Shown piece after piece: positions 19,594 through 26,337 of a DNA stretch of 26,337 bases. Numbering within the stretch: position 1 is the stretch's first letter; each line of letters begins with the position of its first letter. This DNA is from Zymomonas sp. Lineage in GTDB: Bacteria; Pseudomonadota; Alphaproteobacteria; Sphingomonadales; Sphingomonadaceae. The notes beneath the pieces were generated by a model. It was not told where the DNA came from, ran no database searches, and was given only the letters and a program-made list of their open reading frames with translations. Location of the stretch: assembly GCA_027489105.1 (NCBI GenBank), contig JAIYAJ010000021.1, positions 1 through 26,337 of the forward strand. Reading direction: 5' to 3'. The position numbers and the translations under genes were made by a program.

Positions 19594-21206
19594 CTGCGGG
19601 CGTCCTCAATGATCAGTTCGGCGGCGCGCTGGGCCACCGCTATGGCGGGGCCGTTGGTGTTGCCAGAGACCGGCGTCGGCATGATCGAGCAATCGACGAC
19701 CCGCAAGCCCGCCAGTCCGTGAACCCTGCAACGCGGATCGACCACCGAGTTCGCCGGGTCGGTGCCCATCGAGCAGGTCCCAGTGCCGTGCAGGCCGCAT
19801 TCGGTCATCTTGCGGACCTCGGCGACAAGCGCGTCCTCGTCCGTCACGTCCGCGCCGGGCATCCGCTCCGCCCCGATATAGGGCGCGAGCGCGGGCATGG
19901 CGGCGAGTTTGCGGAACAGCCGGAACAGACCCATCGCCTTGCTCTGGTCATAGGGATCGCTCCACATTCTGGGATCGATCACCGGTGCATCGCGGTGGTT
20001 GGGCGAGGTGAGAGTGACGGTGCCCCGGCTCTTCGGGCGCAGATGGTAGCCCGAGAACGTCAGGCCCGGCCGGTCGGTCAGCGGGCTGCCAGGGCGTTCA
20101 GCCATTTCATTGATGGTGCGCATCGCGAAGGGCGCTGCGGCGACTTGATATTCGGGCCAGTCGTCCAGCCCCTCGGTCGAGATCAGGCCGGTGATCGGCA
20201 TACCCACCCGCGCGAGCGGGCCAGTGCGGGTAATTAAATAGCGCAAGGCATTGCGATACAGCCGCCAGCCTAGAAACTCTCGATTGTTGCCAGGGTCATT
20301 CCGCAAGTCGAACGATACGCCCATCTTCTGGTGATCGGCGAAGTTCTGGCCGACGGCCGGGGCTTCATGCGCGATCGCAATGCCGAGCCGTTGCAATTCC
20401 GCGCCCGGCCCGATGCCCGACAGCTGGAGCAATTGCGGTGAGCCATAGACCCCGGCACTGACGATCACCTCGCCCGCCTCGATCGCTTCCTCGACGCCGC
20501 CACGCTCGCATACCACGCCCCTCACGCGGCCCTCGGCTATAGTCAGGCGGGTGACTGCGGCGGGGTGAAGAACGGTGAGATTGCTGCGCGAGCGCACCGG
20601 CGCGACGAAGGCCTCATAGGTCGATTGCCGCTTGCCCTTGCGGTCGACCGTATATTGCGACCGGCCCGCGCCGGTAATGCCGGGGGTGGTGATGTCGTCG
20701 ACCCACGGCATCCCGCCCTCGGCGAAGGCCCCGGCGAGCGCATCGAACACCGGTCCCTTATAGTCTGATGGCGTGATCTGCTGTTCCCCATCGGCCCCGC
20801 GGCCGGAATGGGCTCCGGGAGCGCGGTAGCTTTCGAAGCGAGCGATGCAGCGCGAGATCTCGTCCCAGCCCCAGCCGGCCAGGCCCATTGCCTTCCAGCC
20901 ATCGTAGTCGCGCGGCATGCCGGGGAGATACCACGTGCCGTTGATGGCCGAAGACCCGCCCAGCCCGCGGCCATAGGCGTGCATTTCCTTGCGCCTGCCG
21001 GGCTGCTGCGCGACCGGAAAAGCCCGGAAATAGGCCGGATTGCCCATGATCTTCACGAAGCCGCCGGCCATCAGGATAAACGGGTGATTGTTGCGTCCGC
21101 CATCCTCGATCAGCAGCACCTGACGGCGCGGATCGGCGCTCAGCCTGTTGGCAAGTACGCAGCCCGAAGATCCTGCGCCGACGATGATATAGTCGAACCG
21201 GGCCAA
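19590..21206 (-). CDS. GMC-family FAD oxidoreductase, candidate sugar C3-oxidase for glycosides
   Basis: A 538-residue GMC enzyme. The start is a TTG at 21204-21206 (M-A-R-F-D-Y-I-I-V-G-A-G-S-S-G) behind the strong site GGAGGGAGAGG; the frame opens further up, but without such a site and into the operator. FAD-binding G-A-G-S-S-G is at 10-15. The catalytic pair is H473 (G-L-H-G-T-G-T-C-S-M-G) and N516 (S-G-N-T-N-G-P), 43 apart as in the family. By sequence it looks like a choline-dehydrogenase/alcohol-oxidase type. Because it diverges from a C-glycoside-deglycosidase pair and shares their operator, oxidation of the sugar at C3 before cleavage is the best hypothesis. Known glycoside oxidases in such systems are also GMC flavoproteins. 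No signal peptide is seen. Confidence 0.82.
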   Translation of the reverse strand: MARFDYIIVGAGSSGCVLANRLSADPRRQVLLIEDGGRNNHPFILMAGGFVKIMGNPAYFRAFPVAQQPGRRKEMHAYGRGLGGSSAINGTWYLPGMPRDYDGWKAMGLAGWGWDEISRCIARFESYRAPGAHSGRGADGEQQITPSDYKGPVFDALAGAFAEGGMPWVDDITTPGITGAGRSQYTVDRKGKRQSTYEAFVAPVRSRSNLTVLHPAAVTRLTIAEGRVRGVVCERGGVEEAIEAGEVIVSAGVYGSPQLLQLSGIGPGAELQRLGIAIAHEAPAVGQNFADHQKMGVSFDLRNDPGNNREFLGWRLYRNALRYLITRTGPLARVGMPITGLISTEGLDDWPEYQVAAAPFAMRTINEMAERPGSPLTDRPGLTFSGYHLRPKSRGTVTLTSPNHRDAPVIDPRMWSDPYDQSKAMGLFRLFRKLAAMPALAPYIGAERMPGADVTDEDALVAEVRKMTECGLHGTGTCSMGTDPANSVVDPRCRVHGLAGLRVVDCSIMPTPVSGNTNGPAIAVAQRAAELIIEDARS

Positions 21207-21262
21207 GCCCCTCTCCCTCCGACGCAAACTGGAACCTTGATTTCTATTTTTCCAACACCACG

Positions 21263-21279
21263 CTTGACCGTCTGTCAAG
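21263..21279. promoter_or_regulatory. Back-to-back -35 boxes forming a palindrome
   Basis: CTTGAC-CGTCT-GTCAAG has perfect 6-bp arms. The left arm supplies TTGACC for the plus-strand deglycosidase genes and the right arm supplies TTGACA for the minus-strand GMC gene. The palindrome is thus explained by two divergent promoters, although a second regulator binding here cannot be excluded. Confidence 0.5.
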
Positions 21280-21292
21280 CAACAATTAGAAA
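21264..21292 (+). promoter_or_regulatory. Promoter of the deglycosidase genes
   Basis: TTGACC (21264-21269), 17-base spacer, TAGAAA (21287-21292). The -10 lies inside the left arm of the ATTAGA-N8-TCTAAT operator. This geometry is repeated at the transporter promoter. Confidence 0.5.
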
Positions 21293-21305
21293 CGCCGTTC
21301 TAATT
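21284..21305. promoter_or_regulatory. Operator 1 (ATTAGA-N8-TCTAAT), GMC/deglycosidase divergent promoter
   Basis: AATTAGAA-ACGCCG-TTCTAATT is a perfect inverted repeat with 8-bp arms. Its core matches the site at 24292-24311 in both half-sites and in the 8-base spacing. Size and symmetry suit a TetR dimer. It covers the -10 of the rightward genes and lies just upstream of the leftward -35. Confidence 0.75.
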
Positions 21306-21321
21306 ATAGCAGGAGAGAGCG

Positions 21322-21702
21322 ATGTTGCCGGTTGAACGGATCATCGGAGAAGAAGGGCTGTCCGCCACTGATCAGGGTCTTCGGCTAGCGATGCGCCTGC
21401 CCTGGTATCGCTCGCTGCCGTTTTCGGTGGTCGAGGTGGGCGGGGTGACGATCGACGGCGCGCCAGTCGATCTGGCCGAGGCTCATATCGAGTTCGGCGG
21501 AGTGGTCTGGCCACTGGCGGAGAACGGCGAGAAGACCAACGCCTTCTGGTTCGTGCGAGACAGCGCCTTTTTGCACATGCCCGGCATCGATGCAGCGACG
21601 GGCAGCGAGCATGATGTCGCGCTCAGCCTGTTCATCAGCCCGCCCTACATTCCGGGCATGCGCCGGACCAATGTGCAAACCCAGCGCCTGCGTGTCGCCT
21701 GA
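21322..21702 (+). CDS. C-glycoside deglycosidase beta subunit (DUF6379)
   Basis: A 126-residue protein with AGGAGAG before ATG 21322. It is a predicted small beta-sandwich with no signal peptide. The sequence fits the DUF6379 / C-glycoside-deglycosidase beta-subunit family: a V-V-E-V-G-G-V-T-I-D-G strand, F-W-F-V-R-D-S, and the C-terminal S-L-F-I-S-P-P-Y-I-P-G. In characterised systems (CarBC of Microbacterium, DfgAB of Eubacterium, DgpBC of a gut bacterium) this small subunit forms a complex with a TIM-barrel partner and shapes the active site. Here the partner gene begins 13 bases downstream. The family call is from memory of the sequence pattern and the gene pair. Confidence 0.72.
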   Translation: MLPVERIIGEEGLSATDQGLRLAMRLPWYRSLPFSVVEVGGVTIDGAPVDLAEAHIEFGGVVWPLAENGEKTNAFWFVRDSAFLHMPGIDAATGSEHDVALSLFISPPYIPGMRRTNVQTQRLRVA

Positions 21703-21715
21703 AGGAGCCCCTGAC

Positions 21716-22723
21716 ATGATCAGCACCACTGCCACCGGCCCGCAGACGGGCGTCACGCTCTATTCCTTCACCAACGCCTGGCTCAACCGCAAGTTCGAGC
21801 TGGACGGGCTGCTGCATGAAGTCGCGCGGCGCGGGATGGGGCCGAACATCGAGATCATCGGCTTCCAGAATTTCCGCGAATTTCCCGATGTCTCCGATGA
21901 ATTTGCCGAGACGTTCAAGCAGATGGTGGCCGAAGCCGGGTTGAACCCTGTGTCCTGCGCGATCAATTCCGACCGCTTCCTGAAGCCCGGCCAGCAGCCG
22001 ATCGACGATGCGACGCTGGTCGAATATCACAAGCGCCAGTTGCGTTCTGCCAAGAAGATGGGCTTCAGCCTGGTGCGCTACCAGTTCGCGCTCCCTGTAG
22101 AACTGCTGCCCGCAATCGCTCCCTATGCCGAGGAACTCGACATCCGCATGGGAGTGGAGGTCCACGCGCCGATGTGGGCCGGCCACCCGGCGGTGCAAGC
22201 TTATGGCGAGATGTATGACAAGCTCGATACGCCCTATCTAGGCTGGATCCCCGATTTCGGCGGCACGGCCAGCCGTATCCCGGAATCGATGCTCAACGCT
22301 GCGCGTGCGGCCGGGGCTAAGGAGAGCTTGATCGACAAGCTCAAGGAGGTCTGGGTCGAGCCTGGAATGAGCCACGAGAAGGCCGGACGCCTGCGCGCAT
22401 GGGCACTGGGCGAGGGCCACGCGCCTGAACATATCCAGGCGGCGAGTCTCGCTTTCTTCATCCTCTCCAACAACGATCCGAAGAGCTGGGCCGCGCTGGT
22501 CGATCGCACCATCCACATTCACGGCAAGTTTTACGGCATGACCGACGAGGGCCATGAAGAAGCGATCGATTACGAGACGATCCTTCCGCTGTTCCGCGAC
22601 GGCGGCTTCACCGGCACGCTGGTGAGCGAGTGGGAAGGCCACGCCTATCTGCCGGATGACGGCTTCGATCAGGTCGAAAAGCATCAGGCGATGTGCCGCC
22701 GGATCTTCGCCGAAGCTGCCTGA
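21716..22723 (+). CDS. C-glycoside deglycosidase alpha subunit, TIM-barrel (AP-endonuclease-2/sugar-isomerase fold)
   Basis: A 335-residue barrel protein with AAGGAG before ATG 21716. Candidate divalent-metal ligands, one per strand as in xylose-isomerase-like folds, are E148 (G-V-E-V-H, with H150), D180 (W-I-P-D-F-G-G), H267 or H269 (I-H-I-H-G-K-F-Y-G) and E305 or E307 (S-E-W-E-G-H). Known alpha subunits use a metal of this kind and a nearby histidine to cleave the C-C bond of a 3-keto C-glycoside by beta-elimination; O-glycosides can also be split. The DUF6379 partner upstream, the GMC oxidase and the glycoside transporter all support this role over simple sugar isomerisation. The true aglycone is unknown. 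A terminator follows. Confidence 0.75.
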   Translation: MISTTATGPQTGVTLYSFTNAWLNRKFELDGLLHEVARRGMGPNIEIIGFQNFREFPDVSDEFAETFKQMVAEAGLNPVSCAINSDRFLKPGQQPIDDATLVEYHKRQLRSAKKMGFSLVRYQFALPVELLPAIAPYAEELDIRMGVEVHAPMWAGHPAVQAYGEMYDKLDTPYLGWIPDFGGTASRIPESMLNAARAAGAKESLIDKLKEVWVEPGMSHEKAGRLRAWALGEGHAPEHIQAASLAFFILSNNDPKSWAALVDRTIHIHGKFYGMTDEGHEEAIDYETILPLFRDGGFTGTLVSEWEGHAYLPDDGFDQVEKHQAMCRRIFAEAA

Positions 22724-22752
22724 GGGGCGATAGCTGTGTAATGGGTGGGGAT

Positions 22753-22784
22753 GGGGCAGGGCCGACGAGGCGCCTGCCCCTTTT
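22753..22784 (+). terminator. Intrinsic terminator after the deglycosidase genes
   Basis: GGGGCAGG (22753-22760) pairs with CCTGCCCC (22773-22780) around a 12-base loop, followed at once by TTTT. It lies 29 bases past the alpha-subunit stop. It works for plus-strand transcripts; the minus strand lacks a T-run on the correct side. Confidence 0.8.
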
Positions 22785-22788
22785 GCGG

Positions 22789-24246
22789 TCAGGCGGGGAC
22801 GGCTTGGCTATCGCGCAGGGCATCGACCTTGGTGCGGTCGATCCGCAGGGTGCTCACCAGCCAGGCCATGGCGCCGCCTGCAAGCACGATCAGCGCCAGC
22901 ACGAACCACGCTAGCGCATCGATCTTGCCCTGCGGCATCTGATCGACCGGCATGCCTACGGGAAAGTCGATCACGCCGAGGAACGACCCGGCCAGCAACG
23001 CCACAGCGCCGCTGCCCAGTTGCAGGCCGATGAACATGAAGCTCGCCACCATGCCCTGCGCCGGGCGACCGGTGTCATAGCTGTGTTCGTCGCCGATCTC
23101 GTAGGTCACGACATTGAAGGGCACGACGTACAGCCCATAGGCCACCCCGCCCACGAAACGCAGCCCCGCGATAAGCGCACCCATGGCGGCTGAACCGGCG
23201 GCCGGGGCCAGCCCGCCCAGCGGCAGCAGCACAGCCAGCGCTTGCACAGCGAAGAAGGAGACCAGCCCGATCACCATCGCCTGCCGGGTCGAGAAGATCT
23301 TTAGGAACAGCGGCGCCAGCCCCATCGCGATCAGCGAGCCCACCGTCGCCGCCATCAGCAGCCGGGGCGTCCAGCTCGCGTCGAGCTGCCAGAAATAGGT
23401 CGCGAGATGCAAGGTCAACTGGTTGATGACCGAATTCACGAACAGCACCAGAAAGGCGACCAGCAGAAGCTTGCCGATATTGGGCGTGATCCGCACCGCG
23501 CGGATGAGACTGGCGAGCACTGCAAGCGGGCCCGAGCCGCTGTCGGCGGTCGGCGTCGCTATCATCTCGCCGGCCTCGATAGCGCGGGCTCGGCGATATG
23601 TGCCGATCGCGCCTGCCAGCATCAGCACACCTCCCAGCCCCGCAACGAACAGGCCGAAACCGGGGTAGGGCGCCGGGTTGAGCTGCGGCTTGGGAAAGCC
23701 CGGCGAGCTTACGAAGAACACCCCGAAGGCGACCGCCGGAACGGTCAGGATCACCAGCTGGTTGCCGACGTTGCGCAGCACCGCCACGAGCCGCCGCTCG
23801 GCGGTGTCGGTCGTCAGCTCTCCTCCCAGCGCATAGGCAGGGACCGTCCACAAGGAGATGCCGCACCGCGCCAGCAGGCCCCAGCCGAGCAGCCAGGCGA
23901 GGATTCCGAACTGCGCCATCCCGGCGGGCGGCGCAAAGACCATCGCGATACCGAGGCAAAAGGGCGCAATCGCGGCAAACATCAGCGTGTGCCGCCGCCC
24001 CAGCCTGCTGCCGCGCATCTGGTCTGACACTGCCCCGATCCATGGATCGACCAGCGTATCGAAGACGATGATGACGGCAATCGCGATGCCGATCAGCCAT
24101 CCCGAAAGGCCTACAACCTGCGCATAGAAGAACAGAACGAAGGCGTCCCAGGCGAAGGATTTTACCAGTTCGGGCATGGCGCAGATCAGCCAGGCGATTC
24201 GCTGCTGCCAGCTCAGGCGCTGCGAAACCTGCGGCGTTGACGCCAT
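22789..24246 (-). CDS. GPH-family (glycoside-pentoside-hexuronide) cation symporter
   Basis: A 485-residue, 12-helix permease. The start at 24246 follows a purine-rich GGGAGACGAGG. The GPH signature between helices 2 and 3 is present: D-P-W-I-G-A-V-S-D-Q-M-R-G-S-R-L-G-R-R, with the preceding D-T-L-V-D-P. GPH carriers such as MelB, LacS and XylP import glycosides with H+ or Na+. Here the cargo is presumably the glycoside processed by the GMC and deglycosidase enzymes, because its promoter has the same operator. The gene converges with the alpha-subunit gene, with 65 bases between them. Confidence 0.85.
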   Translation of the reverse strand: MASTPQVSQRLSWQQRIAWLICAMPELVKSFAWDAFVLFFYAQVVGLSGWLIGIAIAVIIVFDTLVDPWIGAVSDQMRGSRLGRRHTLMFAAIAPFCLGIAMVFAPPAGMAQFGILAWLLGWGLLARCGISLWTVPAYALGGELTTDTAERRLVAVLRNVGNQLVILTVPAVAFGVFFVSSPGFPKPQLNPAPYPGFGLFVAGLGGVLMLAGAIGTYRRARAIEAGEMIATPTADSGSGPLAVLASLIRAVRITPNIGKLLLVAFLVLFVNSVINQLTLHLATYFWQLDASWTPRLLMAATVGSLIAMGLAPLFLKIFSTRQAMVIGLVSFFAVQALAVLLPLGGLAPAAGSAAMGALIAGLRFVGGVAYGLYVVPFNVVTYEIGDEHSYDTGRPAQGMVASFMFIGLQLGSGAVALLAGSFLGVIDFPVGMPVDQMPQGKIDALAWFVLALIVLAGGAMAWLVSTLRIDRTKVDALRDSQAVPA

Positions 24247-24291
24247 AGCCTCGTCTCCCTCTCCCTGACGCGCCTCTTCGGGCGCGCCATT

Positions 24292-24311
24292 ATTAGAAGG
24301 AGTACTCTAAT
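24292..24311. promoter_or_regulatory. Operator 2 (ATTAGA-N8-TCTAAT), GPH transporter promoter
   Basis: ATTAGA-AGGAGTAC-TCTAAT has the same half-sites and the same 8-base spacer as operator 1. Read in the direction of the transporter, both sites also share flanking CA before the left arm and TT at the right-arm boundary. It lies between the tetR stop and the transporter start, and the -10 box falls inside it. Confidence 0.75.
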
Positions 24312-24331
24312 TGAGGGTGGCGGCTTGTCAA
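24304..24331 (-). promoter_or_regulatory. Promoter of the GPH transporter
   Basis: On the minus strand TTGACA (24331-24326) and TAGAGT (24309-24304) are 16 bases apart. The -35 overlaps the tetR stop codon and the -10 overlaps operator 2. Leader length to the start codon is about 50 bases. Confidence 0.5.
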
Positions 24332-25011
24332 TCCGCGCGGAGATAGGCGAGGCACATGCGGGCAAGTTCGCGCTTCATGGCTTGCCAATCATAGGCGTGC
24401 GCCGCCTCCCCGCTCGATCCGAGGCTGAGCTGGCGGGCAAGGGTCGCGAAGATCACGTGATAGCCGGTCTGGGCCTTGACCACATGGTCATCATTACCGT
24501 TCCCGCCAAACTCTTCCGCATAGGCCAGCATGGCCTGTGCCGCGTCACGCTCGGCGCGCATGGCGTGCTCCTTGCCCGGTATGGCGACCTGTGCATCGAA
24601 CTCGGCGCGATTCATCGTCAGGCGCAACAGCGGCGCATGCTTGCGAAGCACTTCCGCATAGCCTCCGACATAGGCATAGATGAATGACGCGAGGTCCGGG
24701 CATTCGGCCTGCAATCGCTGCACCAGCCCGGTTTCCTCGGCGGCCAGAGCCTCGAGCGCTTCGGCGATCACGCCGCGCACCAGATTGTCCTTGCTCTCAA
24801 AGCGCAGATAGATCGACCCGATCGATACCTGACCGCGCTCGGAAACTTCCTGAAGCGTGAATTCCTCGTTACCGCGTTCCAGCATCAGATCGCGGGCGGC
24901 TTCGAGCATCCGGCGCAGCGATGCCAGCGAGCGTCCCTGCTGTGGTTTGCGGCTGACATCCTCGACCGCGAAGGCCTTGCCCTCGTTCTTCTTTTTCACA
25001 CTTCCAGGCAT
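24328..25011 (-). CDS. TetR-family repressor of the glycoside gene cluster
   Basis: A 227-residue regulator if started at ATG 25009-25011 (M-P-G-S-V-K-K-K-N-E-G-K). A TTG at 25042-25044 would add 11 residues; neither start has a clear ribosome-binding site. The N-terminal HTH is about 30-80 (R-R-M-L-E-A-A-R-D-L-M, then E-V-S-E-R-G-Q-V-S-I-G-S-I-Y-L-R-F-E-S-K-D-N-L), a standard TetR recognition helix. The all-helical C-terminal part would bind an effector. It lies immediately upstream of operator 2 and is the only dedicated regulator near both operators, so it is the natural candidate to bind them. Its own upstream region shows no copy of the operator. The ligand is unknown; an aglycone or glycoside is likely. 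Confidence 0.85.
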   Translation of the reverse strand: MPGSVKKKNEGKAFAVEDVSRKPQQGRSLASLRRMLEAARDLMLERGNEEFTLQEVSERGQVSIGSIYLRFESKDNLVRGVIAEALEALAAEETGLVQRLQAECPDLASFIYAYVGGYAEVLRKHAPLLRLTMNRAEFDAQVAIPGKEHAMRAERDAAQAMLAYAEEFGGNGNDDHVVKAQTGYHVIFATLARQLSLGSSGEAAHAYDWQAMKRELARMCLAYLRAD

Positions 25012-25240
25012 GACAGGCAGACCGTCCCGGCGTTCCAGGCGCAAGAGAGAGGCGTCGACATCAGGCTATCCGTTATCCTGTCAGCAAGCGGTCCATGCAG
25101 CACCGCGTCGAAGCTATGTGTGCAACCGCGAACGCCTGTCAAGGAGGCTAGCTTGGCATGCGGTTGACATCGGCCGGGTGCTGGCCGATGCCCACCCCCG
25201 GCCATCGCTGCCTGTTTGTCGGCGCGCGGGCCGCTTGCGA
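25012..25240. other. Intergenic stretch between the MFS gene and tetR
   Basis: The 229 bases contain no recognisable gene. A stem-loop CATCGGCC-GGGTGCT-GGCCGATG (25168-25190) has perfect 8-bp arms. It could terminate or stabilise the MFS transcript, but no T-run follows on the minus strand. No copy of ATTAGA-N8-TCTAAT is present. Confidence 0.5.
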
Positions 25241-26337
25241 CTATGCCTGTACCATGTGCCGCCGGTGACCCGCCATGCTGATGGCCCCAGCCAGGACCGC
25301 ACCGCCGAGGCCGACACAGCCCGTTACCAGAAATGCTCCCTGCATAGACCCGACACTGGCATCGACCAAATGTATCAGTCGCGGCGATTGCGACTGGCCG
25401 AGAAAGAACGCCGCCGTCCACATTCCCATGCCGGTGCCCCGGTGGTGATAATCGAACTTGCTCTGCGTCCAGTTGATCAGTGTCGGTACGGCCATTCCCG
25501 CTGCCGTCTGCTGCACGATCAGCGCGGCAGCCATCATCGCAGGGCTGGTCGCCATCCCGATGCCGACAAGGCCGAGGCCCATCAGGCTCAGGAAGGAAGC
25601 AATCTGAACGCTGTGGCGCTGATTGGACAGCAGCTTGAAGATCGCCGCGCCTGCGAGGATGAAGAACTGCGGGATGAAAATGATCGCTGCATAGGCCTGC
25701 GGGCCCTCTACCCCCACTTCGCGGAAAACCAGCGCGCCGTTGATGATGAAAACATAGTAGAGCATCGAACTGAACAACGTCACCAATGCTATCAGGATCA
25801 GATTCAGCGCCGGAAAGGGGCTCTTGGGGGTCTCGGTCTCTGCGGCGATGGTCACGCCCTTTTCGGCGGCCTTGCGTGGCTCGAACAGCCAGACGAACAT
25901 CATCGCCCAGATCGGCAAGGCGACGAGGTAGACGAAGAACACCCCGTTCCATTGCACCGTGGTTGCAAAGCCGACGATCAGCGCCACGAACCCGGCAAGA
26001 AAGGGGCCGAGCAGGCCTTGGAGGAACAGCCAGTTCTTGCGTCCCTTCTCGTCCCAGTAATCGCCGATCAGGGTGTTGACGACGGTCAGGATCCCGGCCT
26101 CCGATACGCCGAGCAACAGGCGCGAATAATAGATGTGGTCGAGATCGTTCAGCAGCAGCGGGGCAGACCCGAACGCGCCGTAAAGCGCGGTGCACACCAG
26201 CAGCAATTTGCGGCGGCCAAAACGGTCGACCAGCAGGCCCGCAAAGGGGGCAAGGATCGCCATCGCCAGTCCCGGCGCTCCGATCATCGCGGGCACTTTG
26301 GCGCGCGCATCGGGATCCTCGGCAAAGTGCTGAATCA
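25241..26337 (-). CDS. MFS transporter, N-terminus beyond the window edge
   Basis: The minus-strand frame stays open to the right edge (I-Q-H-F-A-E-D-P-D-A-R-A-K-V-P-A-M), so the first helix and start codon lie outside. About 365 residues are present. G-L-L-V-D-R-F-G-R-R-K is the MFS signature between helices 2 and 3, and V-S-E-A-G-I-L-T follows in the helix 4-5 region. Roughly eleven helices are visible. The long loop with D-P-D-A-R between helices 1 and 2 is common among sphingomonad carriers of unknown substrate. It is upstream of tetR on the same strand and could belong to the glycoside cluster, but no shared operator links it. Confidence 0.8.
   Translation of the reverse strand, partial: IQHFAEDPDARAKVPAMIGAPGLAMAILAPFAGLLVDRFGRRKLLLVCTALYGAFGSAPLLLNDLDHIYYSRLLLGVSEAGILTVVNTLIGDYWDEKGRKNWLFLQGLLGPFLAGFVALIVGFATTVQWNGVFFVYLVALPIWAMMFVWLFEPRKAAEKGVTIAAETETPKSPFPALNLILIALVTLFSSMLYYVFIINGALVFREVGVEGPQAYAAIIFIPQFFILAGAAIFKLLSNQRHSVQIASFLSLMGLGLVGIGMATSPAMMAAALIVQQTAAGMAVPTLINWTQSKFDYHHRGTGMGMWTAAFFLGQSQSPRLIHLVDASVGSMQGAFLVTGCVGLGGAVLAGAISMAGHRRHMVQA

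Overview
The window is GC-rich alphaproteobacterial DNA, most likely from a sphingomonad (Novosphingobium/Sphingobium/Erythrobacter-like). This rests on the ferulate (Fer) gene set, the Lig-type protocatechuate 4,5-cleavage pathway, a TonB-dependent receptor remnant and the tRNA-Met sequence. The genus is inferred and no search was run.

Layout. (1) 1-650: start of a ferredoxin-reductase-type flavoprotein (minus strand), tRNA-Met(CAT), and a gene-poor stretch with a 20-bp tandem repeat. (2) 650-7615: a ferulate/p-coumarate block. A FerC-like MarR repressor diverges from an operon of aldehyde dehydrogenase, a Tat-exported DUF3237 protein, feruloyl-CoA hydratase/lyase (FerB), an NDP-forming feruloyl-CoA synthetase (FerA) and an aromatic-acid MFS transporter. 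(3) 7616-8317: a small gene graveyard holding MFS and TonB-receptor fragments. (4) 8318-10978, minus strand: ligK-ligU-ligI, the lower protocatechuate 4,5-cleavage pathway. (5) 11075-12271: a divergent LysR-type regulator with two HTH domains. (6) 12335-19593, plus strand: an eight-gene operon in which every gene overlaps the next: DUF1932 dehydrogenase, ligJ, vanA-like Rieske oxygenase, ligA, ligB, ligC, aldo-keto reductase, pobA. (7) 19590-25011: a GMC oxidoreductase diverging from a two-gene unit (DUF6379 beta subunit plus TIM-barrel alpha subunit) that looks like a C-glycoside deglycosidase, a GPH-family glycoside transporter and a TetR regulator. (8) 25241-26337: an MFS transporter cut by the window edge.

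Together, blocks 2-6 encode nearly a whole route from hydroxycinnamates to central metabolism. FerA/FerB/aldehyde dehydrogenase turn ferulate into vanillate and p-coumarate into 4-hydroxybenzoate. The Rieske oxygenase and PobA bring both to protocatechuate. LigAB, LigC, LigI, LigU, LigJ and LigK then yield pyruvate and oxaloacetate. The reductase partner for the Rieske enzyme is the obvious missing piece.

The least expected part is block 7. The GMC/deglycosidase divergent promoter and the transporter promoter carry the same operator, ATTAGA-N8-TCTAAT, placed over the proposed -10 box in both. This ties the genes into one regulon, probably under the adjacent TetR protein, and suggests import, sugar oxidation and C-C (or C-O) cleavage of aromatic glycosides beside the pathway for the released aromatics.
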